From contig MAAL01000110.1 in NCBI GenBank assembly GCA_002163245.1, positions 62,001 through 126,000 of the forward strand: a DNA stretch of 64,000 nucleotides. The letters are read 5' to 3'. Positions 56,555-64,000 of this stretch are shown here, piece after piece (the stretch's first letter is position 1; every line of letters begins with the position of its first letter). A program made the position numbers and the translations under genes. This stretch comes from Gammaproteobacteria bacterium 42_54_T18. Its GTDB lineage: Bacteria; Pseudomonadota; Gammaproteobacteria; Pseudomonadales; Ketobacteraceae. The notes under the pieces were generated by a model. That model saw nothing but the letters and a program-made list of their open reading frames with translations. It ran no database searches and was not told where the DNA came from.

Positions 56555-58172
56555 GCAAAGATAATATGCTTTGTGATTGTGCATTAGCTTGCGCCTGTAT
56601 AGCAATTCCAGCCTGCCTCTGTAACAAATTCTTAGAACGCTCTGCAACTTCTGAGGCAAAATCCGTATCAGCAATACGAGAACGTGCAGCCTGCTGTGAC
56701 TCCGACACGCTCTGTAAATTTCTGATCGTAGCTTCAAAGCGGTTTTGTACTGCACCGAGTTCTGAACGAAATTGTCCAATTTGAGACAGAGCATCATCTA
56801 TTGACGCTATTGTTGTGTTGGCTCCACTGACACTAGAAACATCCGCATTTACTAAAGTACCTTTAGCCTGTTCATTATTTTTTGCCCCCTCCACACTCAA
56901 ATCATCAAAACCGGTTATTGTGTTATCCGCCCCAGAAAAGGTAAGCGTATCCTGTGCTGAAACGGTAACTTGACCGCTCACACGTAAATCACTAAATCCT
57001 GTATCAAAGCGAGACTCCCCTCCTCCAAATAGAGCATTCGATACATCAAAACCCTGAGTACTTACCACTATATCCCTGCCATCGTTCGCAACGAGAAGGA
57101 GCTCTCCACTTTGGTCAACAGATGCGATTACACCGGTAACGGATACCTTGGCATTGATAGCACCAACCAAAGTATCAGCTGCATCATTTTCTTCAAACGA
57201 TACCGGGCCAATATCAACGCCGTTAATACGTAAGTCTCCATTTGCTAAACTTCCTTGTCCGACATTAGCTGCTTGGTTTAAGTCAGCATTACCAGAAAAA
57301 TCTGCTGAAGTTACATCACTACCGCTAAAAACAGTCGATGCGGTAGCAAACACCCCGTCTAATGAAACTTCCCCACTTTCACGCAATCTATTAACCCGAT
57401 CGGCGATTGATTTAGCGGTACCTGAGCCAAAATCAGCATTATTTCGATCCGTTAAATTTGACGTATTCTGAACGGTGGATATTGCACCGCCAAACGCATC
57501 CCCAGCAATATTAATTTGCTCAATAGCAGAAACCCCAGACACAACAATACTAAAATCGGCAATAGCACCAGCTGTCGCATTTCCCTCTTGAATACCCTGA
57601 GCACCCGTCACCACATTTTCTAATTGCACTCGATCACTGCGGGACTCGACCACCCCAGGCTTGCTACCTAATGCCGACGCTCGACCATCAAAACCGGAAA
57701 CAATTATCGATTCACTTGAATTAGCCCCAACCTGAAAACTTAAATTAGAAAACTCATCACCTAACACGCGCTTTCCATTAAATGTTGCATTTTCCGCAAT
57801 TTGATTCACTTGAGAAACCAATTGATCTACTTCTTTTTGTATCGATGTTCTATCTGATGCCGTGTTGATGCCATTTGCCGCTTGCAAAGAGAGGTCTCGA
57901 ATACGCTGCAATGCATTTGTCGCCTCACCCAATGCAGACTCTGCAGTTTGAGCGAACGAGATACCATCACTTGCATTACGCGTTGCAACATTCAACCCGT
58001 TTATTTGTGAAGTAAAGCGTTGTGCAATCGCAAAACCAGCCGCATCATCTTTTGCACTATTGATCTTTTGACCAGTGGATAGCTTAATCAAAGACTCTGT
58101 TAATTTCTTTTGAGTCTGACTAAGTGAATTTAAACCCTGAAGAGATGAAATATTTGTATTAATCTGCGCCAT
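56547..58172 (-). CDS. fliC: Flagellin
   Basis: The 541-aa flagellin has the conserved N-terminal D0/D1 block (MAQINTNISSLQGLNSL, then STGQKINSAKDDAAGFAIAQRF) and C-terminal D1/D0 block ending QANAQSQSILSLLN. The middle carries two flagellin hook-IN-type segments. The protein is exported by the flagellar type III apparatus without a signal peptide. It stands apart from any flagellar operon in the window. Its 3' end overlaps the extended frame of the pseudo-receiver gene by eight bases. Upstream, TAAACTTT and a weak -10 (complement of 58221-58245) could be a sigma-28 site but with spacing two bases short. Confidence 0.96.
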   Translation of the reverse strand: MAQINTNISSLQGLNSLSQTQKKLTESLIKLSTGQKINSAKDDAAGFAIAQRFTSQINGLNVATRNASDGISFAQTAESALGEATNALQRIRDLSLQAANGINTASDRTSIQKEVDQLVSQVNQIAENATFNGKRVLGDEFSNLSFQVGANSSESIIVSGFDGRASALGSKPGVVESRSDRVQLENVVTGAQGIQEGNATAGAIADFSIVVSGVSAIEQINIAGDAFGGAISTVQNTSNLTDRNNADFGSGTAKSIADRVNRLRESGEVSLDGVFATASTVFSGSDVTSADFSGNADLNQAANVGQGSLANGDLRINGVDIGPVSFEENDAADTLVGAINAKVSVTGVIASVDQSGELLLVANDGRDIVVSTQGFDVSNALFGGGESRFDTGFSDLRVSGQVTVSAQDTLTFSGADNTITGFDDLSVEGAKNNEQAKGTLVNADVSSVSGANTTIASIDDALSQIGQFRSELGAVQNRFEATIRNLQSVSESQQAARSRIADTDFASEVAERSKNLLQRQAGIAIQAQANAQSQSILSLLN

Positions 58173-58220
58173 GACATTAACCTCTCAAAAACAAGTACAA
58201 ACCAAGCAAGGGCAAAACAG

Positions 58221-58245
58221 TTATGTACGTTGTCTTAAAAGTTTA
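58221..58245 (-). promoter_or_regulatory. Tentative sigma-28-like promoter of flagellin
   Basis: On the minus strand TAAACTTT (complement of 58238-58245) matches seven of eight bases of the FliA -35 element. GTACATAA (complement of 58221-58228) matches only five of eight of the -10 element, and the spacer is 9 instead of 11 bases. Confidence 0.25.
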
Positions 58246-58408
58246 ACGCGATGAAAAAACGGGTCAATAAGCAATCAAAGAAGAATCTGAATAGTGTGAA
58301 AATTACCGTAATATCTCATAAATTGCTCTTTGTTTGGAAGATAAAGCAATCACGGAAAGATGCATTATTCTTAATTCATATAAGGAATCAGGCGCTCACC
58401 TTATCTAA

Positions 58409-59581
58409 CTAACCAACTGCCTGTATAAAGACCTCAGTATACTCAGCAGCAGTCAATGGTATTGGATTACCGGACGCAGAAGGGTCACTCACCGCAAATT
58501 GACCAATATCGCCAGCTCTATCTACACCAATTCCAATATCCTTTAGATAACAAGGTATACCCAAGCCCCGCCTCCAGGACATCATCCACTCAATAAAACC
58601 CTCTGCAGAACAAACATCCAACTGTAAATAGCGAGCGATATTTTCAAGCTTTGACGATATTTCTGTCATATTTCTCTGTATAACAAAGGGAAGCAAAATT
58701 GCATTTAGTAACCCATGGTGCTTATCAAATATGGCACCCAAGGGGTGTGCCAATGCATGTACTGCCCCCAAACCCTTTTGAAAGGCCGTTGCCCCCATTG
58801 AGGATGCAGCCATCATATTTGCTCTAGCGACAAGATTACTCCCGTCCGTATAAGCTATTAGCAGGTTCTCTTTTATAAGACGCATCCCTTCTAACGCAAT
58901 GCCATCCGCCATTGGGTGAAACCCTGGAGCACAATAAGCCTCAAAACAATGAACAAACGCATCCACACCCGTTGCCGCAGTTATCGCTGGCGGAAGCCCA
59001 ATCGTTAACTTTGGGTCACACACCACCATTGTAGGAAGCATTTTAGGGTGAAAAATGATAACTTTCTTTTTACGTTGCTCATCTACAATAACGGAAGCAC
59101 GCCCTACCTCTGACCCCGTACCAGAAGTCGTAGGCAACGCAATAATTGGTGCCACCCCATCAACGAGAACTCTTGTCCAATTATCACCTTCATCTTCGAA
59201 ATCCCACAACGCTCTATCTTGTCCACTCATTAGCGCAATTGCTTTTCCTGCATCCAGAGCACTTCCCCCTCCCAACGCGATAACAGCGTCATGATTACCC
59301 CGTTTAAATGCCACCACGCCATCATTAATATTTTTTCCTGTAGGGTTGGTTTTTACATCAGAAAATACCCCCAAAGAAATTGAGGCAGAAGTAAACTCTG
59401 AAACCAAAGAATGAACAAAAGGCAGATCAACAATACCCTTATCACACACTAACAAGGGATTCTCTAGCCCTTGCTCCTTACACAGATTCGGTACCCGAAG
59501 AACGGTATCAACACCAAATATCATAGATGTTGGGTAATTCCAAGAACCGGATAACAGTTCAGCGCTATCGTAGCGATTCAT
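58409..59581 (-). CDS. Iron-containing alcohol dehydrogenase
   Basis: This 390-aa group III alcohol dehydrogenase has the NAD-binding GGGS at 104-107 and the iron ligands D207, H211, H275 and H289, with the same spacing as in FucO. PTTSGTGSEVG and AHPLGA are the family blocks. Its start overlaps the aldehyde dehydrogenase stop by four bases, so they are coupled. With the upstream glutamine-synthetase-like gene it fits oxidation of a gamma-glutamylated amino alcohol. A general short-chain alcohol substrate is the alternative. Confidence 0.94.
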   Translation of the reverse strand: MNRYDSAELLSGSWNYPTSMIFGVDTVLRVPNLCKEQGLENPLLVCDKGIVDLPFVHSLVSEFTSASISLGVFSDVKTNPTGKNINDGVVAFKRGNHDAVIALGGGSALDAGKAIALMSGQDRALWDFEDEGDNWTRVLVDGVAPIIALPTTSGTGSEVGRASVIVDEQRKKKVIIFHPKMLPTMVVCDPKLTIGLPPAITAATGVDAFVHCFEAYCAPGFHPMADGIALEGMRLIKENLLIAYTDGSNLVARANMMAASSMGATAFQKGLGAVHALAHPLGAIFDKHHGLLNAILLPFVIQRNMTEISSKLENIARYLQLDVCSAEGFIEWMMSWRRGLGIPCYLKDIGIGVDRAGDIGQFAVSDPSASGNPIPLTAAEYTEVFIQAVG

Positions 59582-60963
59582 AGCAACCTCATATGAAAAG
59601 ACTTAGGGCGCGTTAGTTGCTCATACCCTATATGGGAAAGTGTACAACCACGCCCAGATTGTTTAACGCCAACCCAAGGTAAATACGGATCAAGATAGTC
59701 ACACCGATTCATAAACACCGTACCCGTTTGAATAACGTCCCCTAACTTTTGAGCTATTTTGAGGTCTGCTGTCCAAAGTGACGCGGTTAAACCAAAATCA
59801 CTGTCATTCATCAACGTAATCGCTTCATCATCATTTTTAACAGACATAATACCGACAACAGGCCCGAAACTTTCCTCTTTCATCAATGACATAGTGTGAT
59901 TAACATTTACTAAAATTTGAGGTGCCAAATATGCACCTTGGTCTTGATGAAGAGAAAAGGTTTTTGAATCAATACAGCTTTTAGCACCCATCGAAACAGC
60001 CTCCGCTATCTGCTGACGAACCCAATCTGCTGCTTTAGCATTCACCAAAGGCCCTAGAGTTGTCTCTGAATCCTGCGGAAACCCAAGCTTATACTCGGAT
60101 GCTAAAGCTACAGCTCTCTCTACAAACTCATCAAAATTACGCTCGTGCACATACACTCTCTCTATTCCGCAACAAGACTGCCCTGAGTTAAAAAATGCTC
60201 CATCAACAATGCCTTCCACAGACGACTCTATATTGGCATCACTAAGAACATAAGCTGGATCTTTCCCCCCTAACTCCAGTCCAATACCCTTAAATAACCC
60301 GGCAGCTGTTTGCTCAACAGAGCGACCTCCTTCAACTGACCCCGTGAACGCTACGAAACCAACACGCGTATCAGCAACAATTGCACTCGCACTTTGATGA
60401 TTCGCATGTACATACTGAAACACGCCATGAGGAAGACCGGCGAAATCAAATGCTTTTTGAAATCGCTCCGCGCATAACAGAGTTTGAACTGAGTGTTTAA
60501 GAATAACCGTATTTCCTGCCACAAGCGCCGGTATAATAGTATTAACAGCAGTCAAATAGGGGTAGTTCCATGGCGCAATGACAAACACGGTACCCAGAGG
60601 GTCACGCTGAATGTAACGCTCAATGCCAGGTTGATCACCAAAACCATAGGGGGCCAATTGCTCTGATGCCAACGCCAACATCACCTCAGCCCGCTCGATA
60701 AGGCCTTCGACCTCACCTTCTACATATCGTATCGGCCTCCCCATTTGCCACGTTATTTCTTCAGCTATATCTGCTTTATGATCTGAAAAATATGCTAACG
60801 CCTTTCTACAAGATACAATGCGATCATCAAGTGATGTCGATTTCCATTCAGGTTGTACTAATTTAGAGGCAACCAGTATCTGATCTATTTCTTTGTCATC
60901 CGCATAGATTCGCTCGCAATAGAGCGAACCGTCAGCAGGACTAATTAGCTGTATTTTTGACAT
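59578..60963 (-). CDS. NAD(P)-dependent aldehyde dehydrogenase
   Basis: The 461-aa enzyme has the general base E230 in LELGGKDP, the catalytic cysteine C264 in NSGQSCCG and the APWNYP and FTGS cofactor blocks. It oxidises an aldehyde to an acid. The start lies 139 bases after the glutamine-synthetase-like gene, and its stop overlaps the alcohol dehydrogenase start. It is slightly shorter than the usual 480-500 aa. The cluster suggests a gamma-glutamyl-aminoaldehyde substrate, but this is inference. Confidence 0.94.
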   Translation of the reverse strand: MSKIQLISPADGSLYCERIYADDKEIDQILVASKLVQPEWKSTSLDDRIVSCRKALAYFSDHKADIAEEITWQMGRPIRYVEGEVEGLIERAEVMLALASEQLAPYGFGDQPGIERYIQRDPLGTVFVIAPWNYPYLTAVNTIIPALVAGNTVILKHSVQTLLCAERFQKAFDFAGLPHGVFQYVHANHQSASAIVADTRVGFVAFTGSVEGGRSVEQTAAGLFKGIGLELGGKDPAYVLSDANIESSVEGIVDGAFFNSGQSCCGIERVYVHERNFDEFVERAVALASEYKLGFPQDSETTLGPLVNAKAADWVRQQIAEAVSMGAKSCIDSKTFSLHQDQGAYLAPQILVNVNHTMSLMKEESFGPVVGIMSVKNDDEAITLMNDSDFGLTASLWTADLKIAQKLGDVIQTGTVFMNRCDYLDPYLPWVGVKQSGRGCTLSHIGYEQLTRPKSFHMRLL

Positions 60964-61102
60964 AACAACCGAACTCTTACTCTTAAAAGTTGAAGTTACC
61001 CTTTATTGTAGACCGAAAAACAACGGATTCTACAGGCTTCGTTAACCTTTAAAAAAGAATATTCCTGACTCTGCATTATTCAAACCCAAGGTGACTCATT
61101 CC

Positions 61103-62470
61103 TTAAATAATCTCAAAATAGCGATCCATCTCCCACTGAGATATATGCTTCCTATATTCTCTTTCTTCCCACTCTCTTGTAGCGGCAAAATGCTCTACAA
61201 ACGCATCGCCAAAACGCTCTCTGGCCATACTGCATATTTTCAACTTCTGTGCTGCATCCCATAATGTTGCTGGTAATTTTAGAGCATCCGAAAATGTTTT
61301 ATCGTAAGCATTGCCTTCAACAAGCTCTTCAGGGTTAACCTTATTCTCGATCCCCCAAAGTCCACTTGCGATAACTGCTGACAATACTAAGTATGGATTT
61401 GCATCCGCCGCTCCAATGCGAAACTCCATCCGGTGAGAAACTTCACTGCCCGGAACAACTCTAATGGCACACGTTCTATTATCGACACCAACACTGGCCT
61501 CTGTAGGAGCCCAAAAACCTGGAATTAGACGCCGGTATGAGTTAATAGTAGGAGCAACCATCGCCAAAACTTGAGGAAGTTGAGCCTGAACCCCCCCTAA
61601 AAAATGCATCATCGTATCACTACAATGATCTTTTTTAGTTTCATCAAAGAAAACCCCTTGCCCTGAGGCGTCTCTAAGCGAGATATGAATATGCCCACTC
61701 TGACCAGGGTAGTCTTCGGAACACTTTGCCATAAATGTGGCCATTTTTCCTTGGCGTTGCATCTCGATCTTCGTAAATGTTTTAAACAACGCCGCCTTGT
61801 CTGCAGATGCTAAGCCACTATCAACAGCTATTGCCGCCTCCAACACCCCTGGCCCGGTCTCCTCGTGTAACCCTTCAATGGGAAAATCCATTGTTTCTGC
61901 CAAATCCAATAGACTCTGATAGATATCTGTATCGACACTATTTCGAATCACCGAGTAACCAAAATCTCCGGGGGCAAGCGGTTTTAGATTTTTATAAGCT
62001 TTTTCGCGAACAGTATGCGGCGTCTCATCAAAAACAAAAAACTCATATTCAAAACCAGAAAAAACATCAAACCCCATCCCTTTTGCCTGATCCAACACCC
62101 GCCTTAACAACGCTCTTGGACACAAGGTTTCCGCCTCACCTGTAAATTCTCCCAAGAACAATAGCCCATTGCCTTCGTGTGGAAGCGGACGGCAACTATT
62201 TGGGACGATACGAACCGGTGCGTCAGGATAACCTGTATGCCACCCTGTAAATGAAGTGTTATCATAAAGTTGATCTTTAACATCCCAACCCAAAACCACA
62301 TCACAAAAACCAAAACCTTTCTCTAAAGAAGAAAAAAATTTATCGCGTGACATGTACTTACCACGCATAACACCATCGAGATCAAAAACACCTACTTTTA
62401 CATGTTTTAACTCTCGTTGTAATACGATTTTTTTGGCATCTTCAATGGTCTTAACATTACGGGGATCCAT
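61103..62470 (-). CDS. Glutamine-synthetase-like gamma-glutamyl ligase (PuuA/IpuC/GlnA4 type)
   Basis: The 455-aa protein has the GS beta-grasp DLDGVMRGKYM, the catalytic core GFEYEFFVFD, HIHISL, NRTCAIRV and EFRIGAADANPYL blocks. No adenylylation tyrosine motif is seen, and the sequence is of the GS-like group that joins glutamate to amines rather than ammonia. It is followed by an aldehyde dehydrogenase and an iron alcohol dehydrogenase. In Streptomyces (GlnA4) and Pseudomonas (IpuC) such ligases open ethanolamine or isopropylamine use. AAGGA lies five bases before the ATG. Confidence 0.9.
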   Translation of the reverse strand: MDPRNVKTIEDAKKIVLQRELKHVKVGVFDLDGVMRGKYMSRDKFFSSLEKGFGFCDVVLGWDVKDQLYDNTSFTGWHTGYPDAPVRIVPNSCRPLPHEGNGLLFLGEFTGEAETLCPRALLRRVLDQAKGMGFDVFSGFEYEFFVFDETPHTVREKAYKNLKPLAPGDFGYSVIRNSVDTDIYQSLLDLAETMDFPIEGLHEETGPGVLEAAIAVDSGLASADKAALFKTFTKIEMQRQGKMATFMAKCSEDYPGQSGHIHISLRDASGQGVFFDETKKDHCSDTMMHFLGGVQAQLPQVLAMVAPTINSYRRLIPGFWAPTEASVGVDNRTCAIRVVPGSEVSHRMEFRIGAADANPYLVLSAVIASGLWGIENKVNPEELVEGNAYDKTFSDALKLPATLWDAAQKLKICSMARERFGDAFVEHFAATREWEEREYRKHISQWEMDRYFEII

Positions 62471-62503
62471 ACCAATCCTTTTATATTTTGCCTAAAAAAA
62501 CAC

Positions 62504-64000
62504 TCACTCAAACACCATGTTTGCTTCATTAAAACGAACCACGCTATTTCCACGCTCCTCGATAACATTGTGGCTCTGCTCACAAACAGTAAATTCAACC
62601 CCGGGGTATAATCGTCCGTGCACAGTAACCCTGATACCCTCGCGTAATTTATTTAACTTCATATTGAGCGATTGTTCATTAAGATTAATACTCACTAGCT
62701 CTTCTTTAACAATCGAGATCGTATTCACAATTTTTTTACAGTGACGTATAAGCTCTGGAGTAGGTTTTTGCACCTTCAATTCTTCAAGAGCCTCTCTTAA
62801 ACCCTGAATCAGCTCCTTTTTAACAACATTGTCTTTTCTTACTATTCTCAACTCTTCTGTCATTGCTAGCAGTCGATGGGAAAAATCCAATGCCATCGGT
62901 GCATTTGAAGGCGAGCCGATCTCTCCAGCTGAAACTTCTTTTCCCGCTTTTATGATGCCGCCCACCAACTTGCTTTTCTTCTGACCTTTATCGCCTACAT
63001 ATACGCCGTGATCAGCTATAACATGACAATGCAATAGCTGTGATACTACTGCTATATCTCTACCAGCCTCCATGTATGCAGACTGGGCATAACGAGCTGA
63101 TATATCATTTTTTGCTATGAGTTGAGATGTATAATGATCTTTATCGAGACCACTGTCTTCATCTATTTCTCGACCAATAACACCTTGCTGAACAACGATA
63201 TTACCGCCCGCTTCGACCATACCTGATTCAACAAAGCCATTAATAATAACGTCATTTGTTGCTTTGACTAACATCCCACCTTTGACATTTCCGCTTACCA
63301 GGATTGAGCCATCGTATTCGACATTTCCAGTGGTCAAATCGACATTTTTTAACACAAGCATCTCACTAACCGAGATACCATTCTTTGATTTTAACGGTAT
63401 CCCTTTTCGGGTTGCTATCAATAAGTTGGCATCATCTGGACTGGTACTGGTGCCGTCACCTACATCAAACGGGACATTGTCAGGTGCGATAGAAACAAGT
63501 GCTTCCCCCCGAATCGTATACCCATTCTCTCCTGCTAGCGCGGGGATGCGTCGCATTAAAAGGTCACCCTTCTCCACACTATCAATATCACCAAGCTCAT
63601 GCATATCAATCGTGCCATCATCGCGCTTCTGGGGTGTTAACACGCGGTCCTGTAGCGGCGTCACTAAATATTCAAACGATGATTTTGTTCCAGCTCCTGT
63701 TGATTTTCCCTTAGCAAGGATTTCAGAGAAACTAATACCCGGCCGCTCTTTTTGTGCTCGATCGTGAAAAGCGCGTATTGCATCTTTGTCTATGCCTTTT
63801 ACCGCGCCAATCTCTTTTAGTTTCTTAACAATATTTTCCAAGGATATGCCTTCACCACCTTCTTGCACTGTGCAGTGAGCAGAAACCTCCATGCCAGCAT
63901 CATCCATCTCAATTTCAAGCACCGCATTCCGCATTTGGGCAATAACAAAACACATAGGCTCTTCAAAAGTCTCAGGAGCGCTTTCCAAATCTAGCTTTTC
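62504..64000 (-). CDS. fapA: FapA (DUF342) protein, 5' end outside the window
   Basis: At least 498 codons are open to the right edge with no stop, and the only possible internal start there is a TTG at 63988, so the gene most likely begins beyond the window. The N-terminal region (GMEVSAHCTVQEGGEGIS) and the long right-handed beta helix (repeats such as GGMLVKATNDVIINGFVESGMVEAGGNI, split over about 200-330) are typical of FapA/DUF342, a protein tied to flagellum or surface biology and polymer binding. A coiled region and a C-terminal beta segment follow. It converges on nothing and precedes the GS-like gene by 33 bases. Confidence 0.88.
   Translation of the reverse strand, partial: EKLDLESAPETFEEPMCFVIAQMRNAVLEIEMDDAGMEVSAHCTVQEGGEGISLENIVKKLKEIGAVKGIDKDAIRAFHDRAQKERPGISFSEILAKGKSTGAGTKSSFEYLVTPLQDRVLTPQKRDDGTIDMHELGDIDSVEKGDLLMRRIPALAGENGYTIRGEALVSIAPDNVPFDVGDGTSTSPDDANLLIATRKGIPLKSKNGISVSEMLVLKNVDLTTGNVEYDGSILVSGNVKGGMLVKATNDVIINGFVESGMVEAGGNIVVQQGVIGREIDEDSGLDKDHYTSQLIAKNDISARYAQSAYMEAGRDIAVVSQLLHCHVIADHGVYVGDKGQKKSKLVGGIIKAGKEVSAGEIGSPSNAPMALDFSHRLLAMTEELRIVRKDNVVKKELIQGLREALEELKVQKPTPELIRHCKKIVNTISIVKEELVSINLNEQSLNMKLNKLREGIRVTVHGRLYPGVEFTVCEQSHNVIEERGNSVVRFNEANMVFE

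Overview
The window is a gene-dense piece (about 42-44% G+C by eye) of a marine-type gammaproteobacterial chromosome. No rRNA, tRNA, insertion sequence, prophage or CRISPR array is visible. The gene order ffs-dnaX-ybaB-recR-rnd-ycgL-ycgN and the typical gammaproteobacterial forms of HrpA, RecR, DusA, TalB, YcgL and YcgN place it near the Pseudomonas / Marinobacter / Oceanospirillales group. FadL, FadD, a MaoC hydratase, ETF-ubiquinone oxidoreductase, a Baeyer-Villiger-type monooxygenase and several lipases or hydrolases suggest a lipid- or hydrocarbon-using bacterium. The genus cannot be fixed from the sequence alone.

Layout. 0.3-4.5 kb: an accessory group with a short-chain dehydrogenase, an exported acetoacetate-decarboxylase-like protein, a PEP-CTERM protein and a flavin monooxygenase. 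4.5-11.2 kb: a lytic transglycosylase, dusA, talB-terB, a STAS protein beside a receiver-PP2C phosphatase, and a PilZ protein. 11.2-20.1 kb, minus strand: mlaA, a ketoacyl synthase III with an alpha/beta hydrolase that lacks its nucleophilic serine, hrpA and fadD. 20.5-23.9 kb, plus strand: glpD, a monoacylglycerol-lipase-like hydrolase and a MaoC hydratase. 23.9-27.3 kb: a MoxR-vWA pair and an unknown exported three-repeat protein. 27.6-31.1 kb: cysK and a hybrid kinase.

31.1-43.2 kb is one long minus-strand array: PilZ, DUF1631, a class II amidotransferase, a HIT protein, a large vWA membrane protein, a small membrane protein, ycgN, ycgL, rnd, recR, ybaB, dnaX and the 4.5S SRP RNA. 43.4-52 kb holds glnS, a FadL porin, a lipoprotein hydrolase, ETF-QO and DUF1285. 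52-58.2 kb is a signalling and motility section: a YfiR-like protein overlapping a CHASE8-type hybrid kinase, a pseudo-receiver gene with a probable -1 frameshift, and a flagellin. 58.4-62.5 kb is a glutamine-synthetase-like / aldehyde dehydrogenase / iron alcohol dehydrogenase set that fits gamma-glutamylation-based amino-alcohol or amine catabolism. A FapA (DUF342) gene runs off the right edge.

How the genes work together. Fatty-acid uptake (FadL), release from glycerides (hydrolases), activation (FadD), glycerol phosphate oxidation (GlpD) and electron delivery to quinone (ETF-QO) form a lipid-use theme. Two PilZ proteins, DUF1631, YfiR-kinase, STAS-PP2C, pseudo-receiver, flagellin and FapA form a motility and surface-behaviour theme. 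I found no single large unknown system. The best leads are the YfiR-coupled histidine kinase, the frameshifted pseudo-receiver, the serine-less hydrolase beside the ketoacyl synthase, the three-repeat Cys-paired exported protein and the gamma-glutamyl pathway cluster.
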